From Pseudomonas panipatensis (GTDB lineage Bacteria; Pseudomonadota; Gammaproteobacteria; Pseudomonadales; Pseudomonadaceae): a stretch of DNA of 64,000 nt. The notes below the pieces were generated by a model. That model saw nothing but the letters and a program-made list of their open reading frames with translations. It searched no databases and had not been told where the DNA came from. Positions 56,456-64,000 of this stretch are shown here, piece by piece. A program made the position numbers and the translations under genes. Each line of letters opens with the position of its first letter. The first letter of the stretch is position 1. Location of the stretch: the NCBI RefSeq assembly GCF_900099785.1, contig NZ_FNDS01000001.1, positions 434,001-498,000 on the forward strand, in the 5' to 3' direction.

Positions 56456-59113
56456 ATGCGTACCGAACAACCGAAAGTCATCTACCTCAAGGATTATCAG
56501 GCGCCCGATTACCTGATCGACGAGACCAACCTGACCTTCGAGTTGTACGAGGATCACACCCTGGTCCATGCGCAACTGGTCATGCGACGCAACCCGGAAC
56601 TCGGCGACGGCCTGCCGCCGCTGGTGCTCGACGGCCAGCAACTGGAGCTGCTCTGGGTGGCCCTGGACGACCGCGTGCTGGACGAGGGCGAGTACCAGCT
56701 CGACGACAGCCACCTGACCCTGCAGCCGACCGCCAGGACCTTCACCGTCGACAGCACGGTGCGCATCCACCCGGAAAGCAACACCGCCCTGGAAGGCCTG
56801 TACAAGTCCGGCACGATGTTCTGCACCCAGTGCGAGGCCGAAGGCTTCCGCAAGATCACCTACTACCTCGACCGCCCGGACGTGATGAGCAGCTTCACCA
56901 CCACGCTGTCCGCCGAGCAGCATGCCTACCCGGTGCTGCTGTCCAACGGCAACCCGGTGGCCAGCGGCGCGGAAGAGGGCGGACGGCACTGGGCGACCTG
57001 GCAGGACCCGTTCAAGAAGCCGGCCTACCTGTTCGCCCTGGTCGCCGGCGACCTCTGGTGCGTGGAAGACAGCTTCACCACCCTGAGCGAGCGTGAGGTG
57101 GCCCTGCGCATCTATGTCGAGCCGGAAAACATCGACAAGTGCCAGCACGCCATGGACAGCCTGAAGAAGGCCATGCGCTGGGACGAGAAGGTCTACGGTC
57201 GCGAGTACGACCTGGACATCTTCATGATCGTCGCGGTCAACGACTTCAACATGGGCGCCATGGAGAACAAGGGGCTCAACATCTTCAACTCCAGTTGCGT
57301 GCTGGCCAAGGCCGAGACCGCCACCGACGCCGCGCACCAGCGCGTCGAGGGCGTGGTCGCCCACGAATACTTCCATAACTGGTCAGGCAACCGCGTGACC
57401 TGCCGCGACTGGTTCCAGCTGTCGCTCAAGGAAGGCTTCACGGTGTTCCGCGACAGCGAATTCTCCGCCGACATGAACTCGCGCACGGTCAAGCGCGTCG
57501 AGGACGTGGCTTTCCTGCGCACCAACCAGTTCGCCGAGGATGCCGGCCCGATGGCCCATCCGGTGCGCCCGGACTCCTTCATCGAGATTTCCAACTTCTA
57601 CACCCTGACCGTCTACGAGAAGGGCTCGGAAGTGGTACGCATGATCCATACCCTGCTCGGCGCCGAGGGCTTCCGCAAGGGCAGCGACCTGTACTTCCAG
57701 CGCCATGACGGCCAGGCGGTGACCTGCGACGACTTCGTCAAGGCCATGGAAGATGCCAACGGCGTCGACCTGAGCCAGTTCAAGCGCTGGTACAGCCAGT
57801 CCGGCACCCCGCGCCTGGCGGTGTCCGAGGACTTCGACGCGGCGAGCGGACGCTACACCCTGACATTCCGCCAGAGCTGCCCGCCGACCCCGGGACAGAA
57901 AGACAAGCAGCCCTTCGTCATCCCGGTGGAAATGGGCCTGCTGGACCACCTCGGCAATCCCTTGCCGCTGCGCCTGGAGGGCGAGGAACACGCCCATGGC
58001 AGCAACCGCGTGCTGCAGATCGACCAGGCCGAGCAGTCCTTCAGCTTCGTCGGTCTGCAGGCGAAGCCGCTGCCCTCGCTGCTGCGCGGCTTCTCCGCGC
58101 CGGTCAAGCTGAGCTTCCCCTACGACCGCGACCAATTGATGTTCCTCATGCAATACGACGAGGACGGCTTCAACCGCTGGGAGGCCGGCCAGCAGCTCTC
58201 CGTGCAGGTGCTGCAGGAACTGGTCGGTCAGCGCCAGCGTGGCGATGCGCTGCTGCTCGATGAGCGTCTGCTGGTCGCCTTCCGTACCCTGTTGCAGGAC
58301 AACGGCCTGGACCAGGCGATGGTCGCCGAGATGCTGTCGCTGCCCAGCGAGGCCTACCTCACCGAGCTGAGCGAGGAGGCCGACGTCGAGGCCATCCACG
58401 TCGCCCGCGAGTTCGCCCGCCGGCGTATCGCCGAGGCCCTGTACGAGCCGCTCTGGCAGCGTTACCAAGCCAACCGCGAGGCCTCGCGCAAGACCGCCTA
58501 CGTCGCCGAAGCCGAGCACATCGCCCGGCGCAGCCTGCAGAACATCGCGCTGTCCTACCTGATGCTCAGCGAGAAGCCGGACGTCCTGGCCGCCTGCCTG
58601 GAGCAGTACGAGGCCTGCGACAACATGACCGAACGCCTCACCGCCCTGGCAGTGCTGGTCAATTCGCCGTTCGAGGCGGAGAAGGCCAAGGGCCTGGCGC
58701 AGTTCGCCGACTACTTCCAGGACAATCCGCTGGTCATGGACCAGTGGTTCAGCGTTCAGGCCGGCTGCACCCTGCCGGGCGGCCTGGAGCGGGTCCAGGC
58801 GCTGATGGGGCATGCCGCCTTCACGCTGAAGAACCCGAACAAGATCCGTGCGCTGATCGGCGCCTTCGCCAACCAGAACCTGATCAACTTCCATCGCGCC
58901 GATGGTTCCGGCTACCGCTTCCTGGCCGACCAAGTGATCACGCTGAATGCGCTGAATCCGCAGATCGCCTCGCGCCTGCTGGCGCCGCTGACCCGCTGGC
59001 GCAAGTACGCGCCGGCACGCCAGGCGCAGATGCGCGCCGAGCTGGAGCGCATCCTCGCGTCCGGCGAGCTGTCCAGCGATGTCTACGAAGTGGTGAGCAA
59101 AAGCCTGGCCTGA
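56456..59113 (+). CDS. pepN: Aminopeptidase N (M1 family)
   Basis: Broad-specificity zinc aminopeptidase in cytosolic peptide turnover. It has 885 residues. The exopeptidase motif FNMGAMENKG lies near residue 263. The HExxH-x18-E zinc site is VVAHEYFHNWSGNR ... LSLKEG near 301-325. The catalytic Tyr is in SNFYTLTVYEKGSEV near 385. The C-terminal helical cap follows. ATG is at 56456. It ends at a perfect terminator; the next genes are unrelated. Confidence 0.97.
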   Translation: MRTEQPKVIYLKDYQAPDYLIDETNLTFELYEDHTLVHAQLVMRRNPELGDGLPPLVLDGQQLELLWVALDDRVLDEGEYQLDDSHLTLQPTARTFTVDSTVRIHPESNTALEGLYKSGTMFCTQCEAEGFRKITYYLDRPDVMSSFTTTLSAEQHAYPVLLSNGNPVASGAEEGGRHWATWQDPFKKPAYLFALVAGDLWCVEDSFTTLSEREVALRIYVEPENIDKCQHAMDSLKKAMRWDEKVYGREYDLDIFMIVAVNDFNMGAMENKGLNIFNSSCVLAKAETATDAAHQRVEGVVAHEYFHNWSGNRVTCRDWFQLSLKEGFTVFRDSEFSADMNSRTVKRVEDVAFLRTNQFAEDAGPMAHPVRPDSFIEISNFYTLTVYEKGSEVVRMIHTLLGAEGFRKGSDLYFQRHDGQAVTCDDFVKAMEDANGVDLSQFKRWYSQSGTPRLAVSEDFDAASGRYTLTFRQSCPPTPGQKDKQPFVIPVEMGLLDHLGNPLPLRLEGEEHAHGSNRVLQIDQAEQSFSFVGLQAKPLPSLLRGFSAPVKLSFPYDRDQLMFLMQYDEDGFNRWEAGQQLSVQVLQELVGQRQRGDALLLDERLLVAFRTLLQDNGLDQAMVAEMLSLPSEAYLTELSEEADVEAIHVAREFARRRIAEALYEPLWQRYQANREASRKTAYVAEAEHIARRSLQNIALSYLMLSEKPDVLAACLEQYEACDNMTERLTALAVLVNSPFEAEKAKGLAQFADYFQDNPLVMDQWFSVQAGCTLPGGLERVQALMGHAAFTLKNPNKIRALIGAFANQNLINFHRADGSGYRFLADQVITLNALNPQIASRLLAPLTRWRKYAPARQAQMRAELERILASGELSSDVYEVVSKSLA

Positions 59114-59130
59114 TCGGGGTCAAGCAGCGG

Positions 59131-59165
59131 AGGTGTTACCGACCGGGTCGGTAACACCTTTTTTG
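59131..59165 (+). terminator. Terminator after pepN
   Basis: AGGTGTTACCGAC, CGG loop (59144-59146), GTCGGTAACACCT, then T6. A 13-bp perfect stem 18 bases after the stop. Confidence 0.93.
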
Positions 59166-59269
59166 TTGCCTGCCGGTTCCGCGCCCAGCGGCTCGGCGGT
59201 GGGCGAAGGATGAGATCGGCGTCAGCCCCAGGTATTCGTTGTGAACGCATGATTCATCGGAGAACCCCC

Positions 59270-60631
59270 ATGCGCCCCCTGCATTCGATCGCCGCGGCGC
59301 TCGCCCTGACGGTCGCCGGCGCTGCCCATGCGGCGGTTTCCGCCGAGGCGGCGGCGCAGTTGCATGGCAGCCTGACGCCGCTGGGCGCGGAGCGCGCCGG
59401 CAATGCCGCCGGCAGCATCCCGGCCTGGACCGGCGGCATCACTCGGGCGCCAGCGGGGTATACGCCCGCTCAGCACCATATCGATCCGTTCGCCGCCGAC
59501 AAGCCGCTGTTCACCATCAGCAAGGGCAACCTGGACAAGTACAAGGCGAATCTCAGCCCCGGCCAGATCGCCCTGTTCAACACCTACCCGGAGACCTTCC
59601 GGATGCCGGTCTACCCGAGCCGGCGCAGTGGCTCGGCGCCGCAATGGGTGTATGACAACACCTTCGCCAATGCCACCCGCGCCCGGCTGGCGGAGGGGGG
59701 CAACGGCTTCGTCGATGCCTTCGGCGGGATTCCCTTTCCGCTGCCGCAGAACGGCCTGGAAGCGTTGTGGAACCACATCGCCCGTTATCGCGGCACCTAC
59801 GTGGTGCGCCGCGCGTCGGAGGCGACGGTACAGCGCAACGGCGACTACGTCCTGGTCGCCACGCAGCAGGAAGCGCTGTTCAAGTACTACCGCCAAGGCG
59901 GCGACTTCGCCGGGTTGAACAACATCCTGTTCTACGTCCTCTCTTTCGCCAAGGGCCCGGCCCGGCTGGCCGGCGATGCCGCGCTGATTCACGAGACCCT
60001 CGACCAGGTCGTCGAGCCGCGCCAGGCGTGGGGCTACAGCGCCGGCCAGCGCCGCGTGCGGCGCGCGCCCAACCTGGCCTACGACACGCCGGTTGCCTCG
60101 GCCGACGGACTGCGCACCGTCGATGACAGCGACATGTTCAACGGCGCGCCGGACCGCTACGAATGGAAGCTGCTGGGCAAGCGCGAGCTGTACATCCCCT
60201 ACGACAACTACCGGATCACCAGTCCGGCGGTGAGCTACCGGGCGTTGCTCAGCGCCAATCACCTCAACCCCGCCTACACGCGCTACGAGCTGCACCGGGT
60301 CTGGGTGGTGGAAGGCGACCTGAAGCCCGGTGCGCGGCACATCTATTCCAAGCGCGTGCTGTTCCTCGACGAGGACAGTTGGAGCGCCGCGGTGGTCGAC
60401 CAGTACGACGGTCGCGGCGAGCTGTGGCGGGTATCCATGGCCTACCTGAAGAACTTCTACGAGTTGCCCGCCACCTGGAGCGCAGTGGACGTGTTCCACG
60501 ATCTGCGCGCGCACCGCTACCACGTGCAGAACCTCGACAACGAAGAGCCGCAGACGCTCGATTTCTCCCAGGCGTCGCCCGCCGACGACTACTTCAGCCC
60601 TTCGGCGCTGCGCCGTCGCGGCACGCGCTGA
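59270..60631 (+). CDS. DUF1329 exported protein (LolB-like outer-membrane factor)
   Basis: 453-residue exported protein. The Sec signal peptide (residues 1-21, GAAHAAV) follows the ATG at 59270 (RBS GGAG). DUF1329 features include PLGAERAGNAAGSIPAWTGG at the mature N-terminus, FRMPVYPSRRS, RRAPNLAYDTPVASADGLRT and YELHRVWVVEGDLKPGARHIYSKR. The fold is related to LolA/LolB lipid-binding barrels. DUF1329 genes usually travel with DUF1302, YCF48-like and MMPL genes. Here YCF48 and MMPL follow, 295 bases on. Confidence 0.88.
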   Translation: MRPLHSIAAALALTVAGAAHAAVSAEAAAQLHGSLTPLGAERAGNAAGSIPAWTGGITRAPAGYTPAQHHIDPFAADKPLFTISKGNLDKYKANLSPGQIALFNTYPETFRMPVYPSRRSGSAPQWVYDNTFANATRARLAEGGNGFVDAFGGIPFPLPQNGLEALWNHIARYRGTYVVRRASEATVQRNGDYVLVATQQEALFKYYRQGGDFAGLNNILFYVLSFAKGPARLAGDAALIHETLDQVVEPRQAWGYSAGQRRVRRAPNLAYDTPVASADGLRTVDDSDMFNGAPDRYEWKLLGKRELYIPYDNYRITSPAVSYRALLSANHLNPAYTRYELHRVWVVEGDLKPGARHIYSKRVLFLDEDSWSAAVVDQYDGRGELWRVSMAYLKNFYELPATWSAVDVFHDLRAHRYHVQNLDNEEPQTLDFSQASPADDYFSPSALRRRGTR

Positions 60632-60849
60632 GCAGCTGCCCGGGGCCTCCGCATGCCGCTCATGCAGGGTGGCGGCGAGTTGAGGCAAGACTTCCCGTGG
60701 CCTGTTTTCGCCGTGGCGCCACTGCTCGAAGTGTTACTGTCGGTATCCTTTTGCGAAACCCTGTAACCCGCGTGGCGCCTGGCTTCTGGAACTTCTTAAT
60801 CCTTTTGGATGAGTGTTCTGGTTCTTAACAAAAGATAACGCGCGGTTAA

Positions 60850-60879
60850 TTGTCAGCCTGAACAAAGGCTGGCTATATA
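60850..60879 (+). promoter_or_regulatory. Putative promoter of the YCF48-MMPL pair with spacer palindrome
   Basis: TTGTCA (60850-60855), 18-base spacer, TATATA (60874-60879). CAGCCT (60854-60859) and AGGCTG (60866-60871) form a perfect 6-bp inverted repeat between the boxes, a plausible repressor site. The rest of the 60632-60926 gap shows no gene or clear terminator. Confidence 0.5.
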
Positions 60880-60926
60880 ACGCCCACTCCATATCCGCCA
60901 GTAATAAAAAGAAGAGGTAAAGGCAT

Positions 60927-62021
60927 ATGCGTGAGCCCCTCTGGCGCGCCTTGAGCGAGCAGTCCGCGATCGCGGCTGGCAAGCCGGCCCAGTGTTCTTG
61001 TTCGCCGCTGCGCAAGTCGCTGTCGCTGCTCGGTGCGTTCTCCCTCCTGTGGCTCTGCGCCGCTCCCGTGCACGCCAGCGTGGCGGCCGAGGCCGGCACC
61101 GACAGTTACGCCATCGTTTCGGCGAAAGCCACCAGCAGCCTGCTGCTCAGCCTGGCGCATGCCGGCAAGCGCCTGGTCGCGGTGGGCGATCACGGCCACA
61201 TTCTCTACTCCGACGACAACGGCAAGCACTGGACCCAGGCCAAGGTGCCGACCCGCCAACTGCTCACCGCGGTGTTCTTCGTCAACGACAAGAAGGGCTG
61301 GGCGGTCGGGCATGACGCGCAGATCCTCGTCAGCGAGGACGCCGGCGCCACCTGGACCCGCCAGTTCCAGGACCTCAAGCGTGAAGCGCCATTGCTCGAC
61401 GTCTGGTTCCAGGACGAGCAGCACGGCCTGGCCGTGGGCGCCTACGGCGCGCTGCTGGAAACCCACGACGGCGGCACGAGCTGGGAAGACGTCAGCGCGC
61501 GCCTGGACAACGAAGACCAGTTCCACCTCAACGGCATTGCCGCAGTGAAGGATTCCGGCCTGCTGGTGGTCGGCGAGTCTGGCAGCCTGTTCCGCTCCAA
61601 GGACTGGGGGGCCACCTGGGAGCGCCTCAAGGGGCCCTACGAGGGCTCGCTGTTCGGCGCGACCGGCACCGCCCAGGCCGGCACCGTGCTGGTCTACGGC
61701 CTGCGTGGACACCTGTTCCGCTCCAGCGATTTCGGTGACCACTGGCAGCAGGTCGAACTGCCGGTCGCCGGCGATGGCAATCTCGAATTCGGCCTGGCCG
61801 AAGGCGCGTTGCTGCCCAACGGCACCCTGGTGGTGGTCGGCAACGGCGGCAGCGTCCTGGAAAGCAAGGACGACGGCCAGACCTTCAGCATCTACAACCG
61901 TCCCGATCGCCTGGCGCTGTCCGGCGTCGGCGCCACCGCCGACGGCAACCTGGTGCTGGTCGGTCAGGGCGGCATTCACCTGGCTTCGGCGACTGGCGCC
62001 GAGCTGACAGAACAACAATAA
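60927..62021 (+). CDS. YCF48-like beta-propeller exported protein
   Basis: 364 residues. A signal peptide follows a 30-residue N-terminal extension (hydrophobic LGAFSLLWLCAAPVHAS near 37-53). Repeats of the BNR/YCF48 type follow: VGDHGHILYSDDNGKHW, VGHDAQILVSEDAGATW, VGAYGALLETHDGGTSW, VGESGSLFRSKDWGATW, and VGNGGSVLESKDDGQTF, giving a predicted seven-blade propeller. RBS AAGAGG is upstream. The MMPL gene starts 14 bases after its stop, so they are an operon. Role is inferred: periplasmic partner of the transporter. Confidence 0.88.
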   Translation: MREPLWRALSEQSAIAAGKPAQCSCSPLRKSLSLLGAFSLLWLCAAPVHASVAAEAGTDSYAIVSAKATSSLLLSLAHAGKRLVAVGDHGHILYSDDNGKHWTQAKVPTRQLLTAVFFVNDKKGWAVGHDAQILVSEDAGATWTRQFQDLKREAPLLDVWFQDEQHGLAVGAYGALLETHDGGTSWEDVSARLDNEDQFHLNGIAAVKDSGLLVVGESGSLFRSKDWGATWERLKGPYEGSLFGATGTAQAGTVLVYGLRGHLFRSSDFGDHWQQVELPVAGDGNLEFGLAEGALLPNGTLVVVGNGGSVLESKDDGQTFSIYNRPDRLALSGVGATADGNLVLVGQGGIHLASATGAELTEQQ

Positions 62022-62035
62022 GCCGGGGAGCCGCA

Positions 62036-64000
62036 ATGAACGCAGTGAACTCGCATCATCAGGACAAGGCGACTCTGCTCGAACGCCTGATCTTCAACAA
62101 CCGGCCGGTGGTGATCTTCCTCTGCCTGCTGGTGACCGTCTTCCTCGGCTACCAAGCGACCCAGGTGCGGCCGTCGACCAGCTTCGAGAAGATGATTCCG
62201 CTCAAGCATCCGTTCATCCAGAACATGCTGGGCCACATCAACGACCTCTCCAACCTCGGCAACACCGTGCGCATCTCGGTGGAAGCGGTGAACGGCGACA
62301 TCTTCACCAAGGAGTACATGGAGACCCTGCGGCAGATCCACGACGAGGTGTTCTACGTCCCCGGCGTCGATCGTTCCGGCCTCAAGTCGCTGTGGAGCCC
62401 GAGCGTTCGCTGGACCGAAGTGACCGAGGAAGGTTTCGCCGGCGGCGAGGTCATTCCGCAGACCTACGACGGCTCGGCCAAGGCCCTGGACAACCTGCGC
62501 AACAACGTTCTCAAGTCCGGGCAGATCGGCCGTCTGGTGGCGAACAACTTCAAGTCGAGCATCGTCGACGTGCCGCTGCTGGAGGTCTACCCGGACCCGC
62601 AGGACCAGAGCAAGCTGCTCAAGCTGGACTACCGCCAGTTCTCCCATGAGCTGGAAGAGAAGATCCGCGACAAGTACCAGGTGCAGAACCCCAACGTGAA
62701 AATCCACGTCGTCGGTTTCGCCAAGAAGGTCGGCGACCTGATCGATGGCCTGGTCATGGTGGTGGGCTTCTTCGGTATCTGCTTCGTCATCACCCTGGTG
62801 CTGCTGCTGTGGTTCACCAAGTGCGTGCGCAGCACCATCGCCGTGCTCTCCACCACCCTGGTGGCGGTGATCTGGCAGCTCGGCCTGCTGCACACCATCG
62901 GCTTCGGTCTCGACCCCTACTCGATGCTGGTGCCGTTCCTGATCTTCGCCATCGGCATTTCCCACGGTGTGCAGAAGATCAACGGTATCGCCCTGCAGTC
63001 CAGCGATGCGGAAACCCCGCTGCTGGCGGCGCGGCGCACCTTCCGCCAACTGTTCCTGCCGGGGATGATCGCTATCCTCGCCGACGCCGTGGGCTTCATC
63101 ACCCTGCTGGTGATCGACATCGGCGTGATCCGCGAGCTGGCCATCGGCGCGTCGGTGGGCGTGGCGGTGATCGTCTTCACCAACCTGATCCTGCTGCCGG
63201 TGGCGATCTCCTATATCGGCATCAGCAAGCGCGCGGTGGAGCGCAGCAAGCGCGACGCGGTGATCGACCATCCGTTCTGGCGCCTGCTGTCCAACTTCGC
63301 CAGTTCCAAGGTCGCCCCGGTGTCCATCCTCATCGCCCTGGTGATGTTCGCCGGCGGCATGTGGGAAGGCCATCACCTGAAGATCGGCGACCTCGACCAG
63401 GGCGCGCCGGAACTGCGTCCCGAGTCGCGCTACAACCTCGACAACGACTTCATCATCCGCAATTACTCGACCAGCTCCGACGTGCTGGTGGTGATGGTCG
63501 AGTCGGCGCCGGAAGGCTGCTCCAGCCACGCCACCCTGTCGGCCATCGACGAACTGGCGTGGAAGCTGGAAAACACCGAGGGCGTGCAGTCGGCCATCTC
63601 CCTGGTCACCGTCTCCAAGCAGATGATCAAGGGCATGAACGAGGGCAACCTGAAATGGGAAAGCCTGTCGCGCAACAAGGACGTGCTGAACAACTCGATC
63701 AGCCGCGCCGATGGCCTGTTCAACGCCAACTGCTCGCTGGCGCCCCTGCTGGTGTTCCTCAACGACCACAAGGCCGAGACCCTCGACCGGGCGGTCAAGG
63801 CGGTGCAGGCGTTCGCCAAGGACAACGACAAGGGCGACCTGAAGTTCAAGCTCGCCGCGGGTAATGCCGGCATCGAGGCGGCCACCAACGAGGTGATCAA
63901 GCAGTCCGAGCTGACCATCCTGGTGCTGGTGTACATCTGCGTGGCGGTGATGTGCCTGATCACCTTCCGCTCGCTCGCCGCGACCCTGTGCATCGTCCTG
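62036..64000 (+). CDS. MMPL/RND-family transporter, 3' end cut by window edge
   Basis: 655 residues visible, no stop before the window edge. The N-terminal TM (VVIFLCLLVTVFLGY near residue 25-40) is followed by a large periplasmic loop, then a sterol-sensing-domain-like five-TM block (VGDLIDGLVMVVGFFGICFV through VTLVLLLWF, then SVGVAVIVFTNLILLPV). A second periplasmic domain and the next TM start (ILVLVYICVAVMCLITF). GGGGAG lies nine bases before the ATG. The family moves lipids or hydrophobic compounds across the envelope; the substrate here is unknown. Confidence 0.88.
   Translation, partial: MNAVNSHHQDKATLLERLIFNNRPVVIFLCLLVTVFLGYQATQVRPSTSFEKMIPLKHPFIQNMLGHINDLSNLGNTVRISVEAVNGDIFTKEYMETLRQIHDEVFYVPGVDRSGLKSLWSPSVRWTEVTEEGFAGGEVIPQTYDGSAKALDNLRNNVLKSGQIGRLVANNFKSSIVDVPLLEVYPDPQDQSKLLKLDYRQFSHELEEKIRDKYQVQNPNVKIHVVGFAKKVGDLIDGLVMVVGFFGICFVITLVLLLWFTKCVRSTIAVLSTTLVAVIWQLGLLHTIGFGLDPYSMLVPFLIFAIGISHGVQKINGIALQSSDAETPLLAARRTFRQLFLPGMIAILADAVGFITLLVIDIGVIRELAIGASVGVAVIVFTNLILLPVAISYIGISKRAVERSKRDAVIDHPFWRLLSNFASSKVAPVSILIALVMFAGGMWEGHHLKIGDLDQGAPELRPESRYNLDNDFIIRNYSTSSDVLVVMVESAPEGCSSHATLSAIDELAWKLENTEGVQSAISLVTVSKQMIKGMNEGNLKWESLSRNKDVLNNSISRADGLFNANCSLAPLLVFLNDHKAETLDRAVKAVQAFAKDNDKGDLKFKLAAGNAGIEAATNEVIKQSELTILVLVYICVAVMCLITFRSLAATLCIVL

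Noticed and set aside
61976-63769. 597-codon minus-strand frame over the MMPL transporter
   Set aside because: His/Asp/Gln-rich antisense translation; the plus strand encodes TM segments and MMPL motifs in a single open frame from 62036.

Overview
The window is a stretch of Pseudomonas chromosome. Codon use is strongly GC-rich. The gene order cmk-rpsA-ihfB / wbpV-wbpL-wbpM / comEA-like / tyrB / uvrB / emrAB / gltX-tRNA / leuCDB-asd-usg-fimV-truA-trpF-accD-folC-dedD-cvpA-purF-metZ / fadH / nadK / pepN matches, as I recall it, the P. aeruginosa PAO1 PA3163-PA3083 region read in reverse numbering. It therefore looks like a member or close relative of the P. aeruginosa group. Both ends cut genes: cmk on the left and an MMPL/RND transporter on the right. 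No gene-free stretch exceeds about 300 bases apart from the two tRNA arrays.

Layout. 1-9.2 kb: cytidylate kinase, ribosomal protein S1, IHF-beta, the LapA/LapB LPS-control pair, and a minimal O-antigen block (wbpV, wbpL, wbpM), then a ComEA-like secreted protein. This block has visibly more A/T at third codon positions than the rest. 9.3-18.7 kb: tRNA-Asn, tyrB, uvrB, an EmrAB-type efflux pair with a divergent LysR regulator, gltX, and a tandemly duplicated tRNA-Ala/tRNA-Glu unit. 18.8-22.6 kb: a TetR regulator with a hydrolase, a thioesterase, dusC, and a heat-shock gene ibpA with a sigma-32-like promoter and a ROSE-like RNA thermometer. 22.6-28.9 kb: leucine biosynthesis (LysR, leuC, leuD, a methyltransferase, leuB) and asd.

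29-43.4 kb: a short FimV paralogue, the USG-1 Asd-like gene and full-length fimV, followed by the truA-trpF-accD-folC-dedD-cvpA-purF-metZ-SDR housekeeping run. 43.5-44.3 kb: tRNA-Val and two tRNA-Asp, then a 28-codon acidic small ORF. 44.3-48.7 kb: an AraC regulator and a nitrilase-family protein opposite 2,4-dienoyl-CoA reductase; a two-site direct repeat sits just upstream of the fadH promoter. 49-59 kb: a coiled-coil/Cys-rich unknown, a PLP enzyme, DUF1853, an overlapping nadK-phosphoesterase-rhomboid operon, DUF1315, DUF2797 and pepN. 59.2-64 kb: a DUF1329 / YCF48-like / MMPL export-type cluster.

Most of the window is conserved core genome. I see no integrase, transposase, CRISPR array or phage genes, and no convincing wholly new multi-gene system. 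The parts most worth following up are the FimV paralogue, the regulatory DNA/RNA elements (ROSE thermometer, AraC-type direct repeats, TetR operator, nested LysR inverted repeats, terminator/promoter overlap at tRNA-Asn), the small acidic ORF, the unknown coiled-coil protein, and the apparent absence of an O-antigen island and of the xcp secretion cluster from positions where PAO1 carries them.
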